Source of the DNA: Thermoflexus sp.
GTDB lineage: Bacteria; Chloroflexota; Anaerolineae; Aggregatilineales; Aggregatilineaceae
DNA: 64,000 nucleotides
Assembly (NCBI GenBank): GCA_020724465.1
Contig: DYGX01000004.1
Location: 186,001-250,000, forward strand
Direction of reading: 5' to 3'
Shown: positions 46,985 through 55,174 of the stretch, piece by piece
Layout of the letters: every line of letters begins with the position of its first letter
How positions within the stretch are numbered: position 1 is the stretch's first letter
Notes under the pieces: model-generated
What the model saw: the letters and a program-made list of their open reading frames with translations, nothing else
Told to the model about the DNA's origin: nothing
Database searches by the model: none
Program-made: the position numbers and the translations under genes

Positions 46985-49900
46985 GTGCAAGCGATGATGA
47001 GACCACCTGACTCGTCCGCCGATCGGGCCATGGCAGCGCTGTCTCTGACCAGCGAAATTGTGCTGCTGATTGACCGCAGGGGAATCATCCGTTTCGCAAC
47101 GCCCAACGTCGCCGAGCACTTCGCTGCCACAGCGGACGAGGTCGTGGGGCGCTCCGTGCTGGAATATATCGCTCCGAATGAGCACGAGACCGTCATCGCC
47201 CGCTGGAACAGCCTGCTCAACTCGCCGGACCATCTATCGAGCGAGATCGTGGTCAACCTCGACCAGCGCCTCCAGTACAACCGGCCTCTGCGCGTGAGCG
47301 CGTGGCGGCTGCGCGGCGGCGATGAATTCCTGCTGCTGTTTCACCTGTCCGATCACATCCGCGACCGCCTGGAAACGCTCTACGCCATCCTGACGGCGCT
47401 CTCAGGCGCGCTCACCCTCGACCAGGTGATGGATGTGGTGCTTGGCGAAGCCCTGCGCCTGATCCCCTGCGATCGCTGCGCACTGCTGGTCTTGGAGCCG
47501 GATGGCACTTTCCAGATGGCGCGCTCGCTTGGCGCACCGTCTGTGACCGAGCGCAACCCGCAGCAGGCCGAGCGCGAGACGCTGCGCATTCTGCGCGAAA
47601 CCGGCCGGCCGCTCATCATCCCCAACTGCGACCAGGACCCGCGCTGGGTCCACAGCCCGACCTCGGTGCCTGTCCGGAGCTGGCTGGGCGCGCCGCTCGT
47701 CCACCGGGGCGAGTTTCTGGGGACGCTCAACCTGGACAGCCTGCAGCCGAACTTCTTCACGCACGAAGACGCGGCGCTGGCCCAGGCCCTGGCGACGCAG
47801 GTCGCCGCCGCCATCTACACCGCGCGCCAATATGAGAAGGAATTGAACCGGGCCGAGCGCTTCCGCGCCCTGAGCGAGGTCAGCCTGGCCATCAGCCGCC
47901 TGGACCTGGCCAGCGTCCTGGAAGTGGTCTACCGCAAAGTCAGCAGCCTGATGGACACCAGCTCGTTCTACATCGGGCTGTTCGACGCCGAAGCGAACCT
48001 GCTGCATATCGTCGGCTCCTACGAGCAGGGCGAGCGCATCCCGGACAAAACTCAGCACGCCAGCCAGGGGCTGACCGGGCTGATCCTGCGCACGCGCGAG
48101 CGGCTGATCATCCACGACACCCTGGCCGAATCGCTGCCCGACGCGGTGATCATCGACGGCGAAATGCCGCGCAGCCTGATGATGTTCCCGTTGATCACGC
48201 AGGATCAGGCGGTCGGCGTGATCAGCGTCCAGAGCTACCGGCCCAATGCCTACACGCAGAGCGACATTGGGATGCTGGAAACCATCGCGGGCGCCGTCGC
48301 CATCGCCATCGCCAACGCGCAATTGTACGACGCCACCTCGGACCAACTCGCCGCTCTCGAAACGCTGCACCAGATGTCGCTGCAACTGGCGTCCGTCCAG
48401 TACCGGGAGCGCGTCGCGGCGCTGGTCCTGGATGCGGTGATAGAGCTGTTCGCACCGTCCGAGGTCTGCCTGTACCTCGCCAGTGATCCGCCGCAGCAAC
48501 CCGCTCTGTGGGAAGGCTGCCTGGATGATGCCAGCGGGCAGCGGATCATCCGCCCCGGTGACCCGGTCACCAGCCCGCTGGCGCAGCAGATCGCCGAAAC
48601 CGGCGAGCCGGTTGTGCTGCACGACCTGAGCGCGGCCGGCGCCATCTTGCTCCCGCGAGAGCGCCCGGCGCTGGCCCTGGCCGGGTATCCGCTGATGCGC
48701 GGCGACTCCCGGCTGGGCGCGCTGGTCCTGCGCTACGCCCAGCCTCACTTCTTCCGCGCCACCACCCTGCGCACGCTGGAACTGCTGTGCATGCAGGCCG
48801 CGACGGCGCTCGAGAACGCCCTGTACTACCAGCGGCTGCGCACCCGCCTGGACGAGGTCTCGGCCCTGCACGACCTGGCTCGCCAGGTGAGCTGCAGCGA
48901 GTCCTTGCAGGAGATGCTGGAGCTGGTCACCCACCGCATGCGCGATGTGTACGGCTGCCGCTCGGCGTCGATCGCGCTCTACGAGCCGGAAACGAACCAG
49001 GTAGTCACGCGCGCAGCGGTGGGCCTCAGACCGGAATACGTCGCCGCGGCGCGCTTTGAATATGGCGAGTTCGTCGCGGGGCATGTGGTCGCCACGGGCG
49101 AAGTAGTCTACGTGCCGGATACCCTCGCCGACCCCCGCTTCCGCGTGATCGACCCGGATATCCGCTCGCTGCTCACCGTCCCGCTGACCGTCCACGATCA
49201 GGTGATCGGCGCGCTGAGTATCGACAGCGCCAGCCCGCATGCCTTCACCCCCGATCACGAGCGCCTGCTGACCATCGCCGGCAGCCAGATCGCCGCCGCG
49301 ATCGAGACGTTGCGCCTGCTGAAAGAAACCCGCGAGCGCGCCGCCCAACTGGCGGAAGCGAACAAAACCCTTCAGGCGGTCGACGCGCTGCGCGACGAGC
49401 TGGTGCAGAACGTCAGCCACGAACTGCGCAGCCCGCTGGCGCTGGTGCGCGGCTACGCCGGCCTGATGCGCGACGGCGAGCTGGGCCCGGTGACGCCTGA
49501 GCAGATCGACGCGCTCGACACCATCGAGCAAAAAGCCGAGTCGATCAGCCGCCTGATCAACGACATTCTCTCGCTCGAAACCATCCGGCGCGACACGCTC
49601 GACCTGCGCCTGCTCGACCTGGGCGAGCTGGCCGAGCAGGCGGTCAACGGCGCGCGTCTGGTTCACGGCAGCCGGGGCTACACCTTCGCCTACGAGGCCG
49701 TTCCCGGTCGCTACCCGGTCGAAGGCGACCGCGACCGTCTGGCGCAGGTGATCGACAATCTGCTGGGCAACGCCATCAAGTTCTCGCCCGCCGGCTCGAC
49801 GATCACGGTCCGGCTGGCGCCTGGCGCCGATGCCCGCTCGACCACGCTGTCGGTCATCGACGAAGGGATCGGCATCCCCCCCGACAAACTGGATCACATC

Positions 49901-50092
49901 TTCGAGCGGTTCTACCAGGTCGAGCGCGGCGATCGCGGCCACCGGGGCGGCGCGGGGCTTGGTCTGTCGATCGTCAAGCGCATCCTCGAAGCGCACGGCG
50001 GCTCGATTACCGTCGCCAGTGAAGTGGGCCGCGGCAGCACCTTTACCTGCACGCTTCCGCTGGCAGAAAGGCGGCCGGACGGTGACGTTTGA
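46985..50092 (+). CDS. PAS/GAF sensor histidine kinase, soluble
   Basis: 1035 residues if the GTG at 46985 is used; ATG at 46994 or 46997 is equally possible, as the SD is weak. Order: PAS (~20-125; [24 protein letters not shown]), then four GAF-type domains (~135-290, 300-450, 460-610, 630-780; e.g. [41 protein letters not shown]), a coiled coil ([19 protein letters not shown]), HisKA ([15 protein letters not shown], His812) and HATPase_c ([24 protein letters not shown]). No membrane helix, so it is cytosolic. It overlaps the adenosine deaminase start by 11 bp. No response regulator gene is adjacent. Confidence 0.92.
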   Translation: MQAMMRPPDSSADRAMAALSLTSEIVLLIDRRGIIRFATPNVAEHFAATADEVVGRSVLEYIAPNEHETVIARWNSLLNSPDHLSSEIVVNLDQRLQYNRPLRVSAWRLRGGDEFLLLFHLSDHIRDRLETLYAILTALSGALTLDQVMDVVLGEALRLIPCDRCALLVLEPDGTFQMARSLGAPSVTERNPQQAERETLRILRETGRPLIIPNCDQDPRWVHSPTSVPVRSWLGAPLVHRGEFLGTLNLDSLQPNFFTHEDAALAQALATQVAAAIYTARQYEKELNRAERFRALSEVSLAISRLDLASVLEVVYRKVSSLMDTSSFYIGLFDAEANLLHIVGSYEQGERIPDKTQHASQGLTGLILRTRERLIIHDTLAESLPDAVIIDGEMPRSLMMFPLITQDQAVGVISVQSYRPNAYTQSDIGMLETIAGAVAIAIANAQLYDATSDQLAALETLHQMSLQLASVQYRERVAALVLDAVIELFAPSEVCLYLASDPPQQPALWEGCLDDASGQRIIRPGDPVTSPLAQQIAETGEPVVLHDLSAAGAILLPRERPALALAGYPLMRGDSRLGALVLRYAQPHFFRATTLRTLELLCMQAATALENALYYQRLRTRLDEVSALHDLARQVSCSESLQEMLELVTHRMRDVYGCRSASIALYEPETNQVVTRAAVGLRPEYVAAARFEYGEFVAGHVVATGEVVYVPDTLADPRFRVIDPDIRSLLTVPLTVHDQVIGALSIDSASPHAFTPDHERLLTIAGSQIAAAIETLRLLKETRERAAQLAEANKTLQAVDALRDELVQNVSHELRSPLALVRGYAGLMRDGELGPVTPEQIDALDTIEQKAESISRLINDILSLETIRRDTLDLRLLDLGELAEQAVNGARLVHGSRGYTFAYEAVPGRYPVEGDRDRLAQVIDNLLGNAIKFSPAGSTITVRLAPGADARSTTLSVIDEGIGIPPDKLDHIFERFYQVERGDRGHRGGAGLGLSIVKRILEAHGGSITVASEVGRGSTFTCTLPLAERRPDGDV

Positions 50093-51152
50093 CGCCCACA
50101 AGGTGGTCGACCGCACCAGCGCCGTCTGGCAAACGCTCCGCCGCTGGCCCAAGATCGAGCTGCACCGCCACCTCGAAGGCTCGCTGCGCCTGGATACGCT
50201 GGTCGACATCGCGCGCGAATACGGGATCCCGCTGCCCGCCCACAACCCCGACGACCTGCGCCCGTTCGTGCAGATGACCGGCGCCGACCAATCCAGCTAC
50301 ATTCACTTCCTCAGCAAGTTCGACGTACTGCGCCAGTTTTATCGCTCGCTGGCCGTGATCGAGCGCCTGACGGTCGAGACGATTGTCGACGCCGCCGACG
50401 ACGCGGTGCGCTATATGGAGCTGCGCTTCACGCCGCACGCGCTGGCCCGCCAGAACGAGCACACCTACGCCGAGATCATCCGCTGTGTGTGCGCGGCAGC
50501 CGCCCAGGCCGAGGGTCAGGCACCGATCCGCGTCCGGCTGATCGCGTCGGTGAACCGCCACGAAAGCCTTGCCATCGCCGCAGAAGTGCTCGACGCCGTG
50601 CTGAGCGTCGGGGACTCTCGTCTGGTGGGGCTGGACCTGGCCGGGCTGGAAGTAGGGCACCCCGCGCGGCACTTCGCGCCGATCCTGGCGCGCGCGCGCC
50701 AGGCCGGGCTGCATCTGACCGTTCATGCGGGGGAATGGGACGGACCCGAAAGCGTGCGCGAGGCCGTCGAGGTGGGCGCGGAGCGCATCGGGCACGGCGT
50801 GCGCGCGGTCGAGGACCCGGCCGTGGTCGCGCTGGTGCGCGAGCGAAATATCGCGCTCGAAGTCTGCCCGACCAGCAACCTGCAAAGCGGGGTCGTGGAC
50901 CGGGTCGACCGGCACCCGCTGATCACCCTGAGCGAGCTTGGCGTGCCGGTCACGATCAACACCGACGACCCGCTGCTATGCAATATCACCCTGACCGACG
51001 AGCTGGCTGTGGCGCACGTCGGGTTGGGGCTGCCGCTGAGCGCCCTCAAGCGCCACATCCTGACCGCCGCACGCGCCAGCTTCCTGCCGCCGGACGAGCG
51101 CGCCGCCCTCGTCGCCGAGTTCGAGCAGGCGCTCGCCGCGCTGCCGGCCTGA
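50082..51152 (+). CDS. add: Adenosine deaminase
   Basis: 356 residues from GTG 50082 ([16 protein letters not shown]), which lies inside the end of the kinase gene. Zinc and catalytic motifs: [11 protein letters not shown] (His28, His30), GVRAVEDP after [16 protein letters not shown] and GAERIGHG (His, Glu), and [12 protein letters not shown] (catalytic Asp-Asp). It deaminates adenosine to inosine in purine salvage. The 11-bp overlap with the sensor kinase implies translational coupling, and an unusual link between a signalling kinase and purine metabolism. Length is as for bacterial ADA. Confidence 0.93.
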   Translation: MTFDAHKVVDRTSAVWQTLRRWPKIELHRHLEGSLRLDTLVDIAREYGIPLPAHNPDDLRPFVQMTGADQSSYIHFLSKFDVLRQFYRSLAVIERLTVETIVDAADDAVRYMELRFTPHALARQNEHTYAEIIRCVCAAAAQAEGQAPIRVRLIASVNRHESLAIAAEVLDAVLSVGDSRLVGLDLAGLEVGHPARHFAPILARARQAGLHLTVHAGEWDGPESVREAVEVGAERIGHGVRAVEDPAVVALVRERNIALEVCPTSNLQSGVVDRVDRHPLITLSELGVPVTINTDDPLLCNITLTDELAVAHVGLGLPLSALKRHILTAARASFLPPDERAALVAEFEQALAALPA

Positions 51153-51180
51153 TTCTCCCTGCCACGCAACCAGCCGGAAG

Positions 51181-51213
51181 AAAAAAATCGCGCGCGGGGG
51201 TTAGCTCGCGCGC
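51181..51213 (-). terminator. Terminator overlapping the SRAP gene's 3' end
   Basis: Stem 51190-51196 with 51207-51213 (GCGCGCG/CGCGCGC); the TAA stop sits in the loop. On the minus strand a 7-T run follows (51187-51181). Confidence 0.75.
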
Positions 51214-51878
51214 TCGATCAGGCCGGGGTCGTCGTTGGTTGGCGTGTTCACGCGCGGTGAGACCGGATAGGCCATCATCGCGTCGGCGGGGTACGGCCGC
51301 AAGAGTTCGGCCAGGCGGCTTGTGTTCGTTTCCAGCGGATCAAGCCACAGATCGTACGCCTCGGGCGGCAGGATGATCGGCATCCGGTCGTGGATCGAGG
51401 CGACCAGCTCGTTGGCCGGGCCGGTGATGATCGTACAGGTGGTCAGGCTCGCGCCGCTTTCCAGCTCGGTCCAGATCTCATACAGCCCGGCGAAGCCGAA
51501 CGGCTGGCGGTCTTTGAGCGTAATGAACATGGGGAGCTTGCCGCCGGCCCGCTTCTGCCACTCGTAAAAGCCATCCGCCACGATCAGGCAGCGCCGCCGC
51601 TTGAACGCGTTGCGAAAGGCCGGCTTCTCGGCCAGCGTCTCGCTGCGCGCATTGATCATCCGCGCGCCGATGGTCGGGTCCTTGGCCCAGCCTGGGATCA
51701 GCCCCCAGCGCATCATGCGCAGGACGGTGCTGCCGTCGTTTTCGCGCACAACCGTTGCGACCGGCTGCGTGGGCGCGATATTATAGCGCGGGGGCAGCGG
51801 CTCCGGCGGGTGCGTCAGCGAGAACGTCTCGAGCAAGACGCCGACATCGGGTTCGGTGAGTGTGAATCGTCCGCACAT
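51201..51878 (-). CDS. SRAP-domain (HMCES/YedK-type) abasic-site protein
   Basis: 225 residues from ATG 51878. After Met removal Cys2 (MCGRFTL) is the nucleophile that forms a thiazolidine link to abasic sites in single-stranded DNA. Other conserved parts: PPRYNIAPTQPVATVV (Asn), MMRWGLIPGWAKDP, INARSETLAEKPAFRNAFKRRRCLI (Glu), ADGFYEWQK and IHDRMPIIL (His). It should shield or process abasic sites during replication. It has a strong promoter with the -10 box 7 nt before ATG, predicting a leaderless mRNA. It converges with adenosine deaminase. Confidence 0.95.
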   Translation of the reverse strand: MCGRFTLTEPDVGVLLETFSLTHPPEPLPPRYNIAPTQPVATVVRENDGSTVLRMMRWGLIPGWAKDPTIGARMINARSETLAEKPAFRNAFKRRRCLIVADGFYEWQKRAGGKLPMFITLKDRQPFGFAGLYEIWTELESGASLTTCTIITGPANELVASIHDRMPIILPPEAYDLWLDPLETNTSRLAELLRPYPADAMMAYPVSPRVNTPTNDDPGLIERAS

Positions 51879-51885
51879 GTGTTCG

Positions 51886-51914
51886 ATTATAGCGCATCTG
51901 CGGCGCGATGGCAA
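51886..51914 (-). promoter_or_regulatory. Strong promoter with leaderless architecture
   Basis: Minus strand: TTGCCA (51909-51914; 5/6 match to TTGACA), 17-bp spacer, perfect TATAAT (51886-51891), then 7 nt to ATG 51878. Confidence 0.8.
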
Positions 51915-51953
51915 CCCGTTCCCCCGCCCGGTTTCCTCAAAGGCAGCGAGCGC

Positions 51954-52820
51954 ATGATCACCATTGGCGAGATCGAAATTCACCTGATTAGCGACGGCGT
52001 GGTGTGGGTCGATCGCGGCGGCCCGTTCGGGCTGGTGCCGCTGGCGCTCTGGCGCGACTACCTGCCGCCGGACGACCAGCAGCGCGTCCCGATGATCCTG
52101 ACCTGCCTGCTGGTGCGCGCCGCCGGTCAGACGATCGTGGTCGACACGGGCCTGGGCGACAAGCTGGCACCCAAAGAAATCGCGATCTGGGGGTTGGAGC
52201 GCCCGACCGGGACGCTGCTCGACGGGCTGGCGCGGTTGGGCGTGCCGCCGGACGCGGTGGATATCGTGATCGACACGCATCTGCACGGCGATCACTGCTC
52301 GGGCAACACAACCTTCGCCGGCAGCGGCCAGGACGCCGTGCGCGCCACCTTCCCCACCGCGCGCTACGTCGTGCAGCGCCGCGAATACGCAGACGCCATG
52401 CGCCCCAACGAGCGCACCCGCGCCACCTATTTCCCGATCAACTACGAGCCGCTGGTCCGCGCCGGGCAGATGACCCTGCTCGACGGCGACACCGAGATCG
52501 TGCCGGGGGTGCGGGTGGTGGTCACGCCGGGGCACACGCCCGGTCACCAGTCGGTGCTGTTCGAAAGCGGCGGCGAGCAGGCGCTCTTCGTGGCCGACCT
52601 GGCAAGCTACGCGATCCATTTCGAGCGGTTGGGCTGGATGACGGCCTACGACGTCGAGCCGCTGGTCACGCTGGAGACCAAGCGCCGCTGGCAGCAGTGG
52701 GCGCTGGAGACGGGCGGCCTGCTGATCTTCCAGCACGACACGCGCATCCCCGCCGGGCGGCTGGTCGAAGACCAGAACGGGCGACCGCGCATCGAGCCGG
52801 TCGCGGTCGAGCTGGCCTGA
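51954..52820 (+). CDS. MBL-fold metallohydrolase
   Basis: 288 residues from ATG 51954 (MITIGEIEIHLI). Metallo-beta-lactamase motifs: IVVDTGLGDKLAP, THLHGDHCSGN (H-x-H-x-D-H metal site) near residue 104, VTPGHTPGHQSVLF (third His), ALFVADLA (bridging Asp) and a final His in QHD. It resembles lactonase/N-acyl hydrolase-like members; the substrate is unknown. It is divergent from the SRAP gene, starting 76 bp apart, so the two may share regulation. SD AAAGG lies about 11 nt upstream. Confidence 0.87.
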   Translation: MITIGEIEIHLISDGVVWVDRGGPFGLVPLALWRDYLPPDDQQRVPMILTCLLVRAAGQTIVVDTGLGDKLAPKEIAIWGLERPTGTLLDGLARLGVPPDAVDIVIDTHLHGDHCSGNTTFAGSGQDAVRATFPTARYVVQRREYADAMRPNERTRATYFPINYEPLVRAGQMTLLDGDTEIVPGVRVVVTPGHTPGHQSVLFESGGEQALFVADLASYAIHFERLGWMTAYDVEPLVTLETKRRWQQWALETGGLLIFQHDTRIPAGRLVEDQNGRPRIEPVAVELA

Positions 52821-52829
52821 CCGGCGCGC

Positions 52830-53759
52830 CTACTGGTCCGCTTCCCACTCGCGCACCACGTCCTCGATCAGCGCGCGCACCTCGGGGTCGTCGATGTCGC
52901 CCACGCCTTCGTATTGGCGATCGTCGACCACGATCTGCACCCCGCCGTGCAGCGACGGCTTGACGTGGATCTCGCGCCCGTGAAAGGCCGGGGCAGCGGC
53001 CAGCCGCTGCTGGAGCAGGTCTTCGATCTGGTCGGCAATCGAGCGCGGCGCAGGCGCGGCGGGCGATGTCGTGGGCTGGCCCATGGCCACACGCGCGATA
53101 TGCCGCAGCGAGGACTCGGCGGGCGGCGCCGGGGGTTCTTCGGCGGCAGGGCGCGGCGGGCCGGCGGCTGCGCGTCCGATCAGCGCGTTGAGGTCTTGCA
53201 TCACGCCGTTGAGACGGCGCTCCAGCCCGGCGCGGCGCAGCTCGTCGGCGGACTGGAAGCGCCGCCCGTCGATCTCCACGATCAGCGCGCCGGACGCCAG
53301 ATCGCGCCACACGCGCAGCAACTCGACCGCGTCCGCCGGCTCGCCTTCGGCGGGCGGTACGCCGCCCAAGAGATCCGGCTCCGGCTCAGGCTCGGGCGGC
53401 AGCGGGCCCGGCGCGGGGACCTCGCCAGTCAGCAGGCTGAGATCGGGTAGAGGCGCAGCGGGGCGTCGCGCAGGCGCGGCAGGCTCCAGGCGGGCAGCGG
53501 GAGTGCTCGCGGCCCGCTCGCCGCGCAGCGCATGCCACAGGCCGGCGTAGAACGGCGGCAGAGGGTCGAGGCCCAGCGCGGCCCGGCGGCGGCGCTCCGC
53601 CGCGCGCTGCATGACAAACATCGTCAGCGCCACCCAGACGATTCCGGCGACGCACGTCAGCGCCACCAGGCCGGACACCTGCCCCAAAAAATCGCGGATA
53701 TTCGACGATTCCGTCTGTGCCAGAAACAACCACGAGAGAGTGAGAAAGGATGCCATCAT
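52830..53759 (-). CDS. Hypothetical single-pass membrane protein, proline-rich
   Basis: 309 residues. One N-terminal membrane helix (LVALTCVAGIVWVALTMFVM, ~33-52) follows a short outer segment (MMASFLTLSWLFLAQTESSN). The cytoplasmic part has an Arg-rich start (QRAAERRRRAALG), long Pro/Ala/Glu linkers (PGPLPPEPEPEPDLLGG) and two small alpha/beta modules (ALIVEIDGRRFQSADELRR; GREIHVKPSLHGGVQIVVDD). No family recognised. It is encoded 63 bp downstream of fpg, same strand, and converges with the MBL gene. Confidence 0.72.
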   Translation of the reverse strand: MMASFLTLSWLFLAQTESSNIRDFLGQVSGLVALTCVAGIVWVALTMFVMQRAAERRRRAALGLDPLPPFYAGLWHALRGERAASTPAARLEPAAPARRPAAPLPDLSLLTGEVPAPGPLPPEPEPEPDLLGGVPPAEGEPADAVELLRVWRDLASGALIVEIDGRRFQSADELRRAGLERRLNGVMQDLNALIGRAAAGPPRPAAEEPPAPPAESSLRHIARVAMGQPTTSPAAPAPRSIADQIEDLLQQRLAAAPAFHGREIHVKPSLHGGVQIVVDDRQYEGVGDIDDPEVRALIEDVVREWEADQ

Positions 53760-53822
53760 CCGCCTCGCTTTTCTGGCCGGACTCTGCCCCGGCTGCCGGC
53801 CCCAGCTTGAGTATCGTCGCGC

Positions 53823-54641
53823 TCAGAGGGTTTGGCAAGCGGGGCACAGGTGCGTCCCGCGCTGGCCGACGACGATCCGCGCGATCGGCGTGCCGCAGCG
53901 CAGGCAGGGTTCTCCGGCGCGCCCGTAGACGTTCAGCCCGGTTTGCGCGCTGCCTTTCGTCCCGTCCGGTTTGCGATACCAGTTGACGCTCGCCCCCTCG
54001 CGCCGGATGCCATCTGCCAGCACCTGGCGGATCGCGCCGTACAGGGCGGCCAGCTCGTCCGGGGTAAGGGTGCCGGCGCGCCGCAGCGGATGCAAACGCG
54101 CCAGAAAGAGCGCCTCGTCCGCGTAGATGTTGCCGATTCCGGCCAGCACCGTCTGGTTGAGCAGCAGCGGCTTGAGCGCCCCGCTCCGGCGGGCCAGGCA
54201 CGCGCAGAACGCGTCGAACGTCAGCGCGTCGTCGAGCGGCTCCGGGCCAAGCGCGCCGAGCACCTCAGCAGGATCCTCGACCAGATACACGCGCCCGAAC
54301 TTGCGCGCGTCGGAAAAGCGGAGCTGGTGCGCGTTATCCAGTTGGAAGGTGAAATGCACCCAGCGGTCGGCGTACTGGACATCATCGTCGGGCGCGACGT
54401 ACAGCCGGCCGGTCATCTTGAGGTGGATGATCAGCGTATCGGGGTCGAGCGTGATCACAACGTACTTGCCGCGCCGGTTGATCGCGCGGATCGGCTGGCC
54501 CGCGATGCGCCCCGTGAAGATCGGGCCATCGGGCCGGACCAGCCCGCCGGGATAGTCATAGCTGGCGGCGGTGATGGTGCGCCCGACCAGCGGCGTGCGC
54601 AGGCCGCGCACCACGGTTTCGACTTCGGGCAGTTCGGGCAT
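53823..54641 (-). CDS. mutM: Formamidopyrimidine-DNA glycosylase
   Basis: 272 residues from ATG 54641. After Met removal Pro2 is the catalytic nucleophile (PELPEVETVVRGL; Glu3 too), and Lys in INRRGKYVVITL is the conserved proton shuttle. The lesion-recognition loop LHPLRRAGTLTPDEL and the zinc finger CLRCGTPIARIVVGQRGTHLCPAC (C-x2-C-x16-C-x2-C) follow. It excises 8-oxoguanine and formamidopyrimidines, with AP-lyase activity. GGGAGC precedes the ATG. Confidence 0.96.
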   Translation of the reverse strand: MPELPEVETVVRGLRTPLVGRTITAASYDYPGGLVRPDGPIFTGRIAGQPIRAINRRGKYVVITLDPDTLIIHLKMTGRLYVAPDDDVQYADRWVHFTFQLDNAHQLRFSDARKFGRVYLVEDPAEVLGALGPEPLDDALTFDAFCACLARRSGALKPLLLNQTVLAGIGNIYADEALFLARLHPLRRAGTLTPDELAALYGAIRQVLADGIRREGASVNWYRKPDGTKGSAQTGLNVYGRAGEPCLRCGTPIARIVVGQRGTHLCPACQTL

Positions 54642-54799
54642 GGGTGCTCCCTGGCGATTTTCTCGCGCCGGGCGCGCGGCCCGGCCGGGCTTGATACAAT
54701 CTCGCGCTCCAGTGTAGCCGATTTCGCGCCAGTCCGGCATAGGCTTTTGCACCCATCTGGCGGTTTTGGAGCACAAGACCGCGCACAAACTGCGTCACA

Positions 54800-54808
54800 T
54801 GGTATATT
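54800..54808 (+). promoter_or_regulatory. Weak extended -10 promoter before the 61-residue protein
   Basis: TGGTATATT on the plus strand, about 90 bp before ATG 54900. No good -35. Confidence 0.35.
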
Positions 54809-54899
54809 AGACAGTGAGCGAGCAACATCCCAGCCTGTGCCAGCCGCGCGATGATCGGCGGCTGGACGGGCCGGTTCGGCCATCGCCGGAGGAGTGACG

Positions 54900-55085
54900 A
54901 TGCCCAAGACGATGACTTTCGGAGCAGATGGGGGCAGCGCCGCGCGGTATTACATCGTGCTCAGTGACCGGCTCAGTGTGGCGGCGCTGGCGTTCACCTG
55001 GGTGATCCTGCTGGTGGCGTACCTGCGCGCCGCTCACCGGAACCGCACACTCCAGCGCCGGCTTGCCGCGTTGAGCAGCGCCTGA
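54900..55085 (+). CDS. 61-residue single-helix membrane protein
   Basis: ATG 54900 has an excellent SD (GGAGGAG, 5 nt spacing). A short polar N-terminus (MPKTMTFGADGGSAARYY) leads to one membrane helix (SVAALAFTWVILLVAYLRAA), then a basic cytoplasmic tail (HRNRTLQRRLAAL). No family known; the real SD, helix and strong terminator behind it argue it is expressed. It lies alone between fpg (diverging) and the M23 gene (converging). Confidence 0.65.
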   Translation: MPKTMTFGADGGSAARYYIVLSDRLSVAALAFTWVILLVAYLRAAHRNRTLQRRLAALSSA

Positions 55086-55112
55086 GCCAGACTCCCCAGC
55101 GCGAATGATCAG

Positions 55113-55138
55113 ACACGGGGAGCGTCCGCTCCCCGTGT
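55113..55138. terminator. Bidirectional terminator, 12-bp stem
   Basis: Perfect stem (ACACGGGGAGCG / CGCTCCCCGTGT, 2-nt loop) between converging genes, followed by TTGGTTGC on the plus strand. It can end both transcripts. Confidence 0.75.
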
Positions 55139-55174
55139 TGGTTGCTACGCCGAGCCGTGCGCGCCGCGCTGCCC

